NCBI GenBank assembly: GCA_018267825.1
Contig: JAFDXR010000003.1
Coordinates: forward strand, 587,444 to 651,443
Source: Bacteroidota bacterium
GTDB taxonomy: Bacteria > Bacteroidota > Bacteroidia > B-17B0 > Aurantibacillaceae
Direction of reading: 5' to 3'
DNA length: 64,000 nucleotides
Shown here one piece after another: positions 51,948-61,100 of this stretch (within the stretch, counting starts at the first letter, position 1; the number at the start of each line of letters is the position of its first letter). Both the position numbers and the translations under genes were made by a program. The notes beneath the pieces are model-generated. The model did not search any database. It was not told the DNA's origin and was given only the letters and a program-made list of their open reading frames with translations.

Positions 51948-53615
51948 ATGCAAAAACAGTTTTCCCGCTTCTGTATACTGGCAGTGATGTGCTTCCTGTC
52001 TGTAGGTGCATTTGCAACTCACATTGTCGGGGGAGAATTAAACTACAAATACCTCGGCGGTAATAAATACGAAATTCGTGTTACTATTTTCAGAGATGCC
52101 TGTGTCGGACAGGTTGGTTTTGATGATCCTGCTTCATTGGGTGTATTTGATGTAAACAATAACCTGGTTTTGCAAAAACTCATGTCTGCCCGCGACAGCG
52201 GCAACGTGCCACCGATTATTTACGATCCCTGCACCGATGTTCCCGTATTTTTCTGTTACAAGTACTGTCATTATATAGATACCGTTACACTTCCCCCACT
52301 GGCCGGTGGCTACCAGCTGGTATACCAGCGCTGTTGCCGCAACCAGAACATCCTCAACCTTATTAATCCGCAAAATGTAGGTGCCACCTATACCGCCTTT
52401 ATTCCAGGACCTGAAGTAGTGGCGGTTAACAGTAATCCTATATTCCAACATCCTATTCCACCTTTTGTATGTGTGAATAAACCTTTTACCTTCGACAACT
52501 CTGCCATAGACCCCGACGGGGATTCCCTGGTATATGAGCTCTTCACTCCATTCGACGGGGCGTCTGCAGCTGCCCCCATGCCGCAGCCTCCCAACAATCC
52601 ACCTTATGTAACCGTACCATGGCAATCGCCATACAGCACGGCCAACATGCTTGGCGGCGTGGCACTCACGGTGAACTCCAGTACCGGACTTGTAAGCGCA
52701 ACTCCTAATACGCTTGGTTATTTTGTTGTGGGCCTTAAAGTGAAAGAATATCGTGCCGGTGTATTACTCAGCGAAACCCGCCGCGATTACCAGATCATTG
52801 TAAAAGATTGTCCATCGGTGGTTGTGGCCGCTGCCCAGGCTCCACAGGCCATTTGCGGCACCACCAATGTATCGTTCACCAACAACAGTACCGGCAGCGG
52901 TGGCCTTGGCTTCAACTGGTATTTCGGCGATCCTTCTACCAATGCCGACACCTCGCACGTAACCAGTCCAACCTACACCTATCCGGGCACAGGAACCTAC
53001 ACAGTGACACTCGTGGCCTATGTAGCTTCCAAACCACAGTGTAATGATACCGTGCATACAACAGTGGCCATCAGCAATGCTTTCAAAGGTGCATTTACCT
53101 TTACCCCGGTTCCATGTTCCGAAAACATGGTGGAGTTTCATGGCTCCGTGCAGGCACCTCCGGGCACAACTCCTCTATGGCAATGGAATTTCGGTGACAA
53201 CGGCACTGACACCATCCAGGACCCGATGCATCATTATACAGGACAAGGCACCTATATCATTACGCTCGTAACCTACATTCCGAATTCGCTTGGCTGCTAT
53301 GATACCTTACAGGCACAAACCATTAACGTGATCACAAACCCCGAACTCTATATTCCGAATACCTTCACACCAAACAATGATGGGTTCAACGATGTGTTTA
53401 GAGTGAGAGGGCCGGCATTTGGTGTGTTCTACTTTGCCGTATACAACCGCTGGGGCCAGATGATGTTCGAAACCCAGGATCCAAGCCAGGGATGGGATGG
53501 GATGTTCAATGGAAAACCCTGCGATCCGGGTGTTTTTGGTTATTACATCAAGGCACGCTGCAGCGAAAACTCAGACGAAATATTTAAAAAAGGAAACGTA
53601 ACCCTTGTGCGTTAA
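51948..53615 (+). CDS. PKD-domain protein with T9SS type B sorting domain
   Basis: This 555-residue protein has a signal peptide (ending VGAFA) and then THIVGGELNYKYLGGNKYEI, a start common to a Bacteroidota secreted family. PKD modules follow at about 290-375 and 380-460 (each with the NWYFGDPST or WNFGDNGT core). The end, from PELYIPNTFTPNNDGFNDVF, is the gliding motility-associated (type B) T9SS sorting domain. The next genes encode PorP/SprF and an OmpA/PD40 protein. In Flavobacterium johnsoniae SprF is needed for secretion of its neighbour SprB, so this trio is probably a cargo with its dedicated partner. Confidence 0.93.
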   Translation: MQKQFSRFCILAVMCFLSVGAFATHIVGGELNYKYLGGNKYEIRVTIFRDACVGQVGFDDPASLGVFDVNNNLVLQKLMSARDSGNVPPIIYDPCTDVPVFFCYKYCHYIDTVTLPPLAGGYQLVYQRCCRNQNILNLINPQNVGATYTAFIPGPEVVAVNSNPIFQHPIPPFVCVNKPFTFDNSAIDPDGDSLVYELFTPFDGASAAAPMPQPPNNPPYVTVPWQSPYSTANMLGGVALTVNSSTGLVSATPNTLGYFVVGLKVKEYRAGVLLSETRRDYQIIVKDCPSVVVAAAQAPQAICGTTNVSFTNNSTGSGGLGFNWYFGDPSTNADTSHVTSPTYTYPGTGTYTVTLVAYVASKPQCNDTVHTTVAISNAFKGAFTFTPVPCSENMVEFHGSVQAPPGTTPLWQWNFGDNGTDTIQDPMHHYTGQGTYIITLVTYIPNSLGCYDTLQAQTINVITNPELYIPNTFTPNNDGFNDVFRVRGPAFGVFYFAVYNRWGQMMFETQDPSQGWDGMFNGKPCDPGVFGYYIKARCSENSDEIFKKGNVTLVR

Positions 53616-53633
53616 CGCCGTCTTGAAGGATGT

Positions 53634-54680
53634 ATGAAACACATTTATTTACATAAAGCATCAGCCTGTTATAAAACAGTCTGTCTTTTGTTTTCCTGTC
53701 TGTTTACAGTGACTTCGCTACAGGCTCAGGATGTACACTTTTCGCAATACAATGGTTCTATCATTAATGTAAATCCTGCATTTACGGGTTTCTTCGATGG
53801 TGATTACCGCGTAGGTGCCATCTACCGCAGCCAATGGCAAAGCGTACCGGTTCCATATAAAACCTTTTCATTTGCAGCAGACGGACGATTCAAAGGCAAG
53901 AAAATGAAAAGCGATTGCTTCGGTCTCGGAGTGCTTTTTAATAACGACAAAGCCGGTGATACCTATTTTGGTACAAATCAATTTTATTTCTCGGGTTCAT
54001 ACATTCACAAACTCAACAGCGATTCCACCCTGTTGTGGAGCAATGGTGTTACCGTGGGAATTTCGAATGTAGGTTTCAATTACAACAAAATGACATTCGA
54101 TAACCAGTATGATGGTACAACGTATAATCCGACTTATGCCACCGGCGAGAACTTTGCGAAAAACTCAACTACCTATGCCGATATAAATCTCGGAACAGCC
54201 CTGCAATATGCCATCAAACAAAGAGCGTTTGTACAATACGGTCTGAGCTACAATCACCTTACCAGCCCGAAGCTGACTTTTCAGAACAACAACAGCATTA
54301 AAATAGACTCTAAACTCACCAATTACCTGGCTTTTCAATACCCTATTGCCTCGCAGGTGGATGTAGTTGCAGAGATGATGTATTCCCAACAGGGCAAATA
54401 CCACGAGGTGGTTCCGGGCACCATGTTCCGCTTTTACCTCGATCCGAAAACCAACCAGGCTGCCAGCATCGGTGTTTATTACCGCACGAAGGATGCAGTC
54501 ATCGGCCGGATCGGGTATCAGTTCAAAACACTGACAGCAGGCTTCAGTTATGATGTAAATACCAGCAAGTTTCTGGCTGCCACCAACCGCCGTGGCGCAT
54601 TTGAAATCTACGTCAATTATATCTTCAAGAAAATCGTTCCTTTTGTTCCTAAAAAACGGGTTTGTCCAATATATATGTAA
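53634..54680 (+). CDS. PorP/SprF family T9SS membrane protein
   Basis: This 348-residue protein has a signal peptide ending near LQAQD and the family start DVHFSQYNGSIINVNPAFTG, then YRVGAIYRSQWQSVP. The rest is beta-rich, as in an outer-membrane barrel. PorP/SprF proteins assist surface delivery or anchoring of type B T9SS cargo. The gene lies 18 nt after such a cargo gene and ends 7 nt before the OmpA/PD40 gene. The three genes form a compact operon. Confidence 0.95.
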   Translation: MKHIYLHKASACYKTVCLLFSCLFTVTSLQAQDVHFSQYNGSIINVNPAFTGFFDGDYRVGAIYRSQWQSVPVPYKTFSFAADGRFKGKKMKSDCFGLGVLFNNDKAGDTYFGTNQFYFSGSYIHKLNSDSTLLWSNGVTVGISNVGFNYNKMTFDNQYDGTTYNPTYATGENFAKNSTTYADINLGTALQYAIKQRAFVQYGLSYNHLTSPKLTFQNNNSIKIDSKLTNYLAFQYPIASQVDVVAEMMYSQQGKYHEVVPGTMFRFYLDPKTNQAASIGVYYRTKDAVIGRIGYQFKTLTAGFSYDVNTSKFLAATNRRGAFEIYVNYIFKKIVPFVPKKRVCPIYM

Positions 54681-54687
54681 AAACTGT

Positions 54688-56628
54688 ATGCGTAGCTTAC
54701 TGATCATCCTTTCCATCCTGGTATCATCATCCCTGTTTTCACAAAGCATTAAACAGTTTATGAAACAAGGTGAAGCCGCCATGGCCGAAAAGGATTATTC
54801 ATCAGCGGCACAGGTATACAACCAGGTGATCCTGATAGACTCCTCCGATATTGAACACCAATACAAATTTGCAGAAGCATCGCGTCTCAATTATGATAAT
54901 GACGTGGCGCTGCACTGGTACCAGAAAGTATACAAAAAAGACAATGGAAAAACCTATACCGAAGCGCCGTTCTACATCGGCACCTTATTAAAAGGACAGG
55001 GCAAATACAAGGATGCCAAAAAATACTTTGACAAATACTATAAAAAACAGCGTAACAGTAAGGATAAAACCAAAAAACAACTGGCCCTGAAAGCCAAACA
55101 GGAAGTAGATGCCTGTGATTATGCCCAGATACTGGTTAAAAACCCCGTAGATGTAAAAGTAGAACACCTTGATAGTATGGTGAACAGCAAAGTGAGTGAA
55201 TATGCTCCATTTGAATACGACAGCATCCTTTATTTTTCATCGCTGCGTAACGGCAACCAAAAAGATGCCAATGCCGTAAATTATAATAAACTGTATACCT
55301 CGCATAAGAAAGAAGACCGCTGGCAAAAAGCCGAGGAGCTCGACAGCCTCTTTAATAAAAACGGGATTCATAATGCCAACACCTCCTTTAATAAGGATTT
55401 CACCAAAGTATTTGTATCGCGTTGCGGAGCCATTAATGCCACGCAATACCGCTGCAATATTTACATGTCTGAACTGAAAAACGGCCACTGGGGCGAATTG
55501 CAGGCCCTGCCCTCCCCTATTAATGTAAACGGAAGTAACACTACGCAGCCATGCTACAGCGAATTAAACGGCAAAGATGTATTGTTCTTCAGCAGCGACC
55601 GCGCGGGTGGTGAAGGCGCAATGGATATATGGTACGCACCGGTGAATGCCGATGGTACATTCGACATCCCGGTGAATGCCGGTAAAAAAATAAATTCTGT
55701 GGAGGATGATATTACCCCCTGGTATGTCAGAGAAAACAACACCCTCTTTTTCAGCAGTACCTGGCATAAAGGCCTGGGTGGATTTGATATTTTCCGTTCA
55801 GAATATAAGAATAATGATTTCAGTGACCCGCAGAATGTAGGTTACCCGATTAACAGCAGCTTCAACGATATTTATTACAGCATCAACTCCAAAAAAGACC
55901 GTGCTTATGTTTCCTCCAACCGTATCGGTTCTTATTTTGAAGATAAACCCAACTGCTGCAATGACATTTATACGTTTACCATCACACCACTCACCGAACC
56001 GCCAAAACCTATTGATACAACAGCACAGATCATTAACCAGATGAAGGTACTGGTACCCCTGACCCTTTATTTTCATAATGATGAGCCGGAACCGAAAACC
56101 AAGGTGATTGTCACCAAAAAGAATTACAAAAAAACCTACGAAGACTACACCGCTCTCAAGCCACGTTATATCGAAGAATATACCAGGGGCCTTGAAGGCG
56201 ATCAGAAATCCTATGCCGAAAACCGCATCACCAATTTCTTTGAAGACAGTGTGGATGCCGGCATGGAAGATCTCGATAAATTTGCTGAACTGCTGGAACA
56301 GGTATTGAAACGTGGCGAAAAAGTAAAAATAACCATGAAAGGGTACTGCAGCCCGCTCGCCAGTACGGATTACAATGTGAACCTCGCCAAACGACGTATC
56401 AGCAGTCTGCGCAATTACTTCATGGAATACAAAGGAGGCATTTTTGTGAAATATGTCGACAATACCAATGAAGCAGATGGCCGCATCGAATTCTTCAATG
56501 AAGACATAGGCGAGCTGCCCGTCAGCAAGGTCAGCGACGATGTGAAAGATGTCCGCAACTCGGTGTATAGCCCCTATGCTGCAGCTGAACGTAAGATTCA
56601 GATCATCGCTATATCTTACCTCAAATAG
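54688..56628 (+). CDS. OmpA-family protein with TPR and PD40 repeats (PorE-like)
   Basis: The frame is open from 54592, inside the PorP/SprF gene, but the ATG at 54688 gives a signal peptide (MRSLLIILSILVSSSLFSQ) and is preferred (646 residues). TPR helices cover about 20-140, then PD40-type beta-propeller repeats (for example LFFSSDRAGGEGAMDIW and LFFSSTWHKGLGGFDIF) to about 450. The C-terminal OmpA-like peptidoglycan-binding domain is at about 520-640, including GYCSPLASTDYNVNLAKRRI. This layout resembles PorE, which ties the T9SS to peptidoglycan; a second role specific to the neighbouring cargo is equally possible. Confidence 0.9.
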   Translation: MRSLLIILSILVSSSLFSQSIKQFMKQGEAAMAEKDYSSAAQVYNQVILIDSSDIEHQYKFAEASRLNYDNDVALHWYQKVYKKDNGKTYTEAPFYIGTLLKGQGKYKDAKKYFDKYYKKQRNSKDKTKKQLALKAKQEVDACDYAQILVKNPVDVKVEHLDSMVNSKVSEYAPFEYDSILYFSSLRNGNQKDANAVNYNKLYTSHKKEDRWQKAEELDSLFNKNGIHNANTSFNKDFTKVFVSRCGAINATQYRCNIYMSELKNGHWGELQALPSPINVNGSNTTQPCYSELNGKDVLFFSSDRAGGEGAMDIWYAPVNADGTFDIPVNAGKKINSVEDDITPWYVRENNTLFFSSTWHKGLGGFDIFRSEYKNNDFSDPQNVGYPINSSFNDIYYSINSKKDRAYVSSNRIGSYFEDKPNCCNDIYTFTITPLTEPPKPIDTTAQIINQMKVLVPLTLYFHNDEPEPKTKVIVTKKNYKKTYEDYTALKPRYIEEYTRGLEGDQKSYAENRITNFFEDSVDAGMEDLDKFAELLEQVLKRGEKVKITMKGYCSPLASTDYNVNLAKRRISSLRNYFMEYKGGIFVKYVDNTNEADGRIEFFNEDIGELPVSKVSDDVKDVRNSVYSPYAAAERKIQIIAISYLK

Positions 56629-56715
56629 CCTTATAAGGCCTTTGCCAACAAAACAAAAAATGCCTGTTTTACTGGCCAAAAAATCTTTTCTTTGTAAAAA
56701 AATTACCTGCAGCCC

Positions 56716-58341
56716 TTGCTTAAAATAATCGCCTGTATGTTGCTCACCGTTCTGTTTACGCGGTGTGCGCAGATCACACCTTTAACAGGTGGTAAAAAAG
56801 ATACGGATGCTCCACGCCTTCTTAAGGCTGAACCCAAACAAGCCTCTCTGAATTTTAATGCGAAAACCGTGGTGCTTGAGTTCAATGAGTTCATTGTATT
56901 GAAAGACCTTTCGAACCAGCTCATTATAACACCTGCCATGAACCAGCTGCCCGACATTGAGGCAAACGGCAAAACGGTGATCATTAAATTTGCAGAACCC
57001 CTGCAGGCAAATACCACTTATAAAATGGCTTTTGGAAATGCCATTACTGATCTTCGTGAAAACAATCCTTTTCAGGATTTCGAATACATTTTTTCTACCG
57101 GTGAAAGAATCGATAGTCTGACCCTGGCAGGTTCTGTTACAAAGGCATTCGACAACCGGCCTGCGGATAATACGCTGGTATCGCTCTATGATGCGCAGGC
57201 TGCCGACAGTCTTATCTATCGGGAAAAACCTTTGTACATCTGTAAAACAGACGCATCGGGCAAATTCCGTTTCAATTACCTTCCGGATCGTGCTTTTAAG
57301 CTAATCGCTGTTAAAGACGTGAACAAAAACCTGATGTACGATGGCCCGGATGAAATGATCGCATTTTATGACGCACCGGTCAAACCCGATTCAGCCATTT
57401 ATGACCTGAAGCTTTTTAAAGAAACACCTGCTAAAACCTTCATCAGAAAAACTTATGCTACCGAATACGGGAAAGCACAGATCATTTATAATAAGCCTTA
57501 TGTCGATTACACCTCGGCAGATGGAAAAGGTATTTTTGCTTACAGCCCCAACCCGACAAAAGATACGCTGACTATCTATTACAGAGATATGTTCGATACG
57601 GCACGCGTTGTTGTTCGGTATAAAGATCGCAAAGCCGATACCGCGTCGATCCGGATCATGTCGGAAGAAAGCTACAAAAAGCTTGTGCAGAAAAAGAGTC
57701 TGAAATATTTCATAGCGACAAACGTCTCCTCCGGGAGTCTTGAATATTACCGGTTTCCGCAGATCTCCATAAATTACCCTGCCTTATCGGGCAAGATAGA
57801 TCCTGACAGAATTAAATTGACAGAATGGAAGGACAGTATGCTGAACCAGGTTGCAGTTCACCTTACAAATCCCCAAAACGATCTCCTCAACTTTTCACTG
57901 GAAAGTAAACTATCACCTGCAACAGCATATACCCTGACTCTTGAAAAAGGCCTGTTTACTGATAACGCAGGCCGCACCAGCGATTCCACATCCTACAACT
58001 TCAAAACAACATCTCCTGAAGATTATGCCCAATTAAGCCTTAAACTGATGTTCCCAAAAAAAGAAAATTACATTGTTCAGCTCTTAAATGATAAAGATCA
58101 GGTTATCCGAATGGAGTTTAAATCGTTTGCATTGACTGAAACTGCCGAACAAAAATTTGATTTTCAAAATCTCAAACCTGGAAATTATTTTATTAAAGTC
58201 ATTGAAGATGCCAATAATAACGGGCGTTTCGACGATGGTGATTTTATCAGTCATAAACAACCGGAGCGTATTTATTACAATGCAAATCCAATTAAACTAC
58301 TGGCTGATTGGGAAATTGAAAATGAGTGGAAGGTCCAATAA
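56716..58341 (+). CDS. Lipoprotein with N-terminal Ig-like (Big_5) domain
   Basis: This 541-residue protein starts at a TTG (56716), with an ATG at 56737 as alternative. The signal ends in VLFTRC (Cys17), a lipoprotein site. The next segment AQITPLTGGKKDTDAPRLL is highly typical for this Bacteroidota family. An Ig-like domain follows (about 30-130, VVLEFNEFIVLKDL, ending FEYIFSTG), then several beta domains to the end. A late segment has DANNNGRFDDGDF, a calcium-binding type loop. The function is unknown. It follows the OmpA/PD40 gene after an 87-nt gap containing a short palindrome only. Confidence 0.82.
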   Translation: MLKIIACMLLTVLFTRCAQITPLTGGKKDTDAPRLLKAEPKQASLNFNAKTVVLEFNEFIVLKDLSNQLIITPAMNQLPDIEANGKTVIIKFAEPLQANTTYKMAFGNAITDLRENNPFQDFEYIFSTGERIDSLTLAGSVTKAFDNRPADNTLVSLYDAQAADSLIYREKPLYICKTDASGKFRFNYLPDRAFKLIAVKDVNKNLMYDGPDEMIAFYDAPVKPDSAIYDLKLFKETPAKTFIRKTYATEYGKAQIIYNKPYVDYTSADGKGIFAYSPNPTKDTLTIYYRDMFDTARVVVRYKDRKADTASIRIMSEESYKKLVQKKSLKYFIATNVSSGSLEYYRFPQISINYPALSGKIDPDRIKLTEWKDSMLNQVAVHLTNPQNDLLNFSLESKLSPATAYTLTLEKGLFTDNAGRTSDSTSYNFKTTSPEDYAQLSLKLMFPKKENYIVQLLNDKDQVIRMEFKSFALTETAEQKFDFQNLKPGNYFIKVIEDANNNGRFDDGDFISHKQPERIYYNANPIKLLADWEIENEWKVQ

Positions 58342-58680
58342 TCTGATTTTTCATCTCTGCCGACAAAAAAATCGTTCTTTCGAAAAAAAAATTTTACGCC
58401 CGTTTTTGATTTTTTCTGATCACGTATTTTTCAAAACACTACATCATTACTTTTTTAAAAAAACAACGAGCCTTCGAAATGCCTGTAAAATCAATACATG
58501 CAGAGCATCGAAAAAACATTACAAGCATCTGTTTTTCATGTTGCCGAACACGCTTCAGAATCGCAAAAGCGCAATTAACAATTTCAACAAAATCGTGTTA
58601 ATAAAATAATGCTCTGAAAATTAGTTAGCGTTAATAAATTTATTTACTTCGTATTAACAAAATCTCAAAAACAAAAAACC
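58342..58680. other. Gene-free A/T-rich stretch
   Basis: These 339 bases hold long A and T runs and no frame with convincing coding character. I see no exact TAnnTTTG box or hairpin. The promoter of the histone-like gene must lie near the 3' end of this stretch, but I could not place it. Confidence 0.6.
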
Positions 58681-58818
58681 ATGGCAAAAAAAGCAACAGC
58701 TAAAAAAGCAGCTCCAAAGAAAGCTGCTAAAAAAGCAGCTCCAAAGAAAGCTGCTAAAAAAGCAACTAAAAAAGCAGCTCCTAAAAAAGCGGCTAAAAAA
58801 GCTGCTAAGAAGAAGTAA
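58681..58818 (+). CDS. Histone H1-like Lys/Ala-rich DNA-binding protein (45 residues)
   Basis: The protein consists almost entirely of Lys and Ala with Pro, in repeats of the type KKAAPKKAA, ending AAKKAAKKK. This matches the C-terminal tail of histone H1 and the bacterial Hc1/Hc2-like proteins, which bind DNA through charge. The DNA contains a perfect 27-nt tandem duplication (58701-58727 and 58728-58754), then diverged units. It is followed 5 nt later by an intrinsic terminator, supporting a real monocistronic gene. Nucleoid binding is inferred from composition. Confidence 0.9.
   Translation: MAKKATAKKAAPKKAAKKAAPKKAAKKATKKAAPKKAAKKAAKKK
58701..58754 (+). repeat. Perfect 27-nt tandem repeat, two copies
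   Basis: Bases 58701-58727 and 58728-58754 are identical and in frame with the histone H1-like gene, each adding nine residues. Such repeats can expand or contract by slippage without frameshift. Confidence 0.95.
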
Positions 58819-58822
58819 TAAG

Positions 58823-58848
58823 AAACCCCGCTCAGCGGGGTTTTTTAT
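58823..58848 (+). terminator. Intrinsic terminator
   Basis: A 9-bp stem (AAACCCCGC at 58823-58831 with GCGGGGTTT at 58835-58843), TCA loop, then a T run. It lies just after the histone H1-like gene. Confidence 0.93.
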
Positions 58849-58917
58849 TTATAGAGATTTTGTAACTCCCCACAACAAATATTCATTCCATCTTTTCCTA
58901 AACACATCCGTTTAGCT

Positions 58918-58925
58918 TATATTTG
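58918..58925 (+). promoter_or_regulatory. Candidate -7 promoter box TATATTTG
   Basis: Exact TAnnTTTG match, 27 nt before the ATG at 58953. Confidence 0.55.
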
Positions 58926-58952
58926 TTTCCAATTACACAAAAATCACCACCT

Positions 58953-59477
58953 ATGAAAAAACTAGTATCCTCGCTGTTCATTGCATGCGCCGTGCTTGTA
59001 GCAAGCTCATGCGGAAACGGAAAAGACAAACAAGACATCCAGGCTCCTGCCGGCATGGTTGCTCTGGACCTCACAAAATACGGCAAGCCATTTGCCATCT
59101 TTGTTCCTGACACCACATCGGCAAAACTCCAGGTTGTTGAACAAAGCTGGGGAGCACTCGAAATATCTGTTGGAAAAGGTTTCCGTTTATCTATTAAAGA
59201 AGAAGCCGGAGATATCGAATTAAAGAAAAGCGATATTAAAGCAGACGAAGTAAATAAGTTTAAGTCCTTCGTTGTAGAAGAACCAACTACTATTTTCTGG
59301 GAAAGCGAAATTACAAAACCTGAATTTCACTTATACTCCGTTCAAAAACTGGGTAATAGTGCTTACCTGTTCGAAGACTTCAGTACAGCCGATTCTGAAC
59401 CACTATCAAAAGACGCTGTACAGAAAATGCTCGATAGCGCCAAGAACCTGAAAGAAACAAAAAAAGCAGATGCTTAA
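58953..59477 (+). CDS. Small lipoprotein, unknown function
   Basis: The frame is open from 58923, but the ATG at 58953 gives a lipoprotein signal (MKKLVSSLFIACAVLVASSC, Cys20) and follows a TATATTTG box (174 residues). The mature domain (about 28-165) has a mixed alpha/beta pattern with YGKPFAIFVPDTTSAKL and YSVQKLGNSAYLFEDF, and a Lys-rich tail. I recognise no family. It has its own promoter box and terminator, so it is a single-gene unit. Confidence 0.8.
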   Translation: MKKLVSSLFIACAVLVASSCGNGKDKQDIQAPAGMVALDLTKYGKPFAIFVPDTTSAKLQVVEQSWGALEISVGKGFRLSIKEEAGDIELKKSDIKADEVNKFKSFVVEEPTTIFWESEITKPEFHLYSVQKLGNSAYLFEDFSTADSEPLSKDAVQKMLDSAKNLKETKKADA

Positions 59478-59497
59478 CCGATAAAACAATGTATAAC

Positions 59498-59530
59498 AAA
59501 AAACCCCTTCGGATTGCGAAGGGGTTTTTT
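59498..59530. terminator. Intrinsic terminator, bidirectional
   Basis: An 8-bp stem (CCCCTTCG at 59504-59511 with CGAAGGGG at 59517-59524) is extended by A/T pairs, with a GATTG loop. It separates the lipoprotein gene from the convergent TonB gene. Confidence 0.92.
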
Positions 59531-59537
59531 GTTTGGG

Positions 59538-60359
59538 TTAACGAAGCCTGAATGATACAGGCAGATTAAAACGAACCCTCACCGGGTGTCCCCCGTTTTT
59601 ACCTGGTTTGATCCATTTCGGTATTTTACTGATAACCCTGGCTGCCTCCTCATCGCAACCATAACCTATTCCCTTGATCACCTTTACACCTGTTACGTAT
59701 CCAAATTCATCTACCACAAAAGTTACATGTACTGTTCCTTCCTGGCCAATCGCCCTGGCCTGCTCCGGGTATTCAATATTCTCTGCTATAAAACGGATCA
59801 GACCTTTAATGCCACCCGCAAACTCAGGCATCTCTTCAGCAAAAGGAGTTTCCGGTATTTCAGCGCCTGTAGCCGCTAACGTAGATTCCGTTGCAGTCAG
59901 GGTGCTGCTTGTTGTTACGGTCGAAGTGAGCGATGTGCCGGTAGCAGATGGCTCACCCTGACCCGAGGTAGGATTATTGACATCTACCGAGTGTTCGGTA
60001 ACAGCCGCTGTCTCGGAAACAACTGTAGCAATGGCTGTATTCGGTGCAGCCGATGCCGGTGTGGTTTCAACGGGTTCGTGTTTTTCAACCGGTTTTTCCA
60101 TTTCCGAAAGATCCACTGAAATGGTATCAATTAAAGGATCATTGTTCCGGTGTGCTTCTATTATAGTGATATTTTCCGCAGGTTCACTCGCCATCACTGC
60201 AGTGCCAAGCAAAACGGCAATCGAAGAAAACACAATAAGGCACGATTTCATCAGGGTATTCGAATATGCCATCCGGATAGCATAAGCACCATAACTCTTG
60301 TTCCGGTTTTCAAAGACAAGCTCATTGAGCTTGTCAGCATTATTATTGAAGAGTATCAT
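59538..60359 (-). CDS. Energy transducer TonB
   Basis: This 273-residue protein has the TonB layout: a short cytoplasmic N terminus with ENRNKSYGAYAIRM (common to Bacteroidota TonB proteins), a membrane helix at about 36-56, a Thr/Ser/Ala/Val-rich periplasmic linker, and a TonB C-terminal domain at about 175-273 (EGTVHVTFVVDEFGYVTGVK, GCDEEAARV, then PVRVRFNLPVSF). It transfers proton-motive energy to outer-membrane transporters. The linker is Thr/Ser-rich rather than the usual Pro/Lys-rich type. No exbB/exbD genes are adjacent. Confidence 0.94.
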   Translation of the reverse strand: MILFNNNADKLNELVFENRNKSYGAYAIRMAYSNTLMKSCLIVFSSIAVLLGTAVMASEPAENITIIEAHRNNDPLIDTISVDLSEMEKPVEKHEPVETTPASAAPNTAIATVVSETAAVTEHSVDVNNPTSGQGEPSATGTSLTSTVTTSSTLTATESTLAATGAEIPETPFAEEMPEFAGGIKGLIRFIAENIEYPEQARAIGQEGTVHVTFVVDEFGYVTGVKVIKGIGYGCDEEAARVISKIPKWIKPGKNGGHPVRVRFNLPVSFRLR

Positions 60360-60540
60360 AATCTGTTTTTTTATGGTTATACATTTTATTTACAAATCTG
60401 CGGGGGGGTGCACTCCTTCCTGTAATTTGTTAAAGTAAAATTAGAACAGATGCGTGCAGAAACATATCGCTCTTTATGAAGTGGCCGGAATAATCTTTTA
60501 AGTGGCGGATATTACCCGAAAAGTGGAACCGGGAGTAAAT

Positions 60541-60568
60541 GAAAAACCCGGTTTTACAAACCGGGTTT
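60541..60568 (-). terminator. Intrinsic terminator (minus strand)
   Basis: An 11-bp stem (60544-60554 with 60558-60568), three-base loop, is followed on the minus strand by a short T run. It ends transcription of the lipoprotein gene at 60593-61018. Confidence 0.85.
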
Positions 60569-60592
60569 CAAAAAACAAGTAAGGCTCTTTCC

Positions 60593-61018
60593 TTATTGCT
60601 TCACGCAGCTGGCTGTGCAGGTGTCTTTATTTCCGCTGATATTGGTCGTATACGTGAGATTGAGCTGTGTGGCCGTTGAAAGCGTTCCGCTGCCGGCTGC
60701 AAAACCGAAAGATCCCAGCTGCTGATACGGAATCGTCACCGATGTCCCGCTGACATTAGCTTTCGCAGTGGTAGCCAGGTCATAAAAATGGTCGATGAGT
60801 ATCTCTGTTGAAGAAGCCGATGACTTTGTAATATTGATTGTATAAGAAGTAGGTCCTGTTACTTTACTCACTTCATTGCAAAGCCAGTGGCCCACATATT
60901 TATCGCGATCGTCGGTATTTGCGGGTGTACTGACAGGGTCCTCCTTTTTATCGGGAGCACAGGCCACAATACCTGTTAACAGAACAAATGCCAGAACTGC
61001 TGATTTAAACGTTTTCAT
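60593..61018 (-). CDS. Small lipoprotein, unknown function
   Basis: The frame is open from 61096, but the ATG at 61018 gives a lipoprotein signal (MKTFKSAVLAFVLLTGIVAC, Cys20) and lies 18 nt after a TATTTTTG box (141 residues). The mature domain begins DDRDKYVGHWLCNEVSK, a start resembling lipocalin-like small proteins (K-Y-x-G-x-W), and continues in beta strands (SYTINITKS, SGTSVTIPYQQLGSF). It has three Cys, two close to the end (CTASC), that may form a disulfide. Function unknown. Confidence 0.78.
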   Translation of the reverse strand: MKTFKSAVLAFVLLTGIVACAPDKKEDPVSTPANTDDRDKYVGHWLCNEVSKVTGPTSYTINITKSSASSTEILIDHFYDLATTAKANVSGTSVTIPYQQLGSFGFAAGSGTLSTATQLNLTYTTNISGNKDTCTASCVKQ

Positions 61019-61036
61019 ATACTTGGTTTGGTATAA

Positions 61037-61044
61037 CAAAAATA
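61037..61044 (-). promoter_or_regulatory. Candidate -7 promoter box TATTTTTG (minus strand)
   Basis: Exact TAnnTTTG match on the minus strand, 18 nt before the ATG at 61018. It overlaps the T-rich end of the terminator of the upstream giant gene. Confidence 0.45.
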
Positions 61045-61080
61045 AACAAAAAACGCTCCAGGATTTCCCGGAGCGTTTTA
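61045..61080 (-). terminator. Intrinsic terminator (minus strand)
   Basis: A 10-bp stem (AAAACGCTCC at 61050-61059 with GGAGCGTTTT at 61070-61079 read on the plus strand) has a 10-nt loop and is followed on the minus strand by a T-rich run. It ends the giant SprB-repeat gene. Confidence 0.85.
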
Positions 61081-61100
61081 AAAAAAATGAACTCATCCTT

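Noticed and set aside
55798..56679. 293-codon minus-strand frame
   Set aside because: Antisense to the OmpA/PD40 gene, which has intact domains and operon context.
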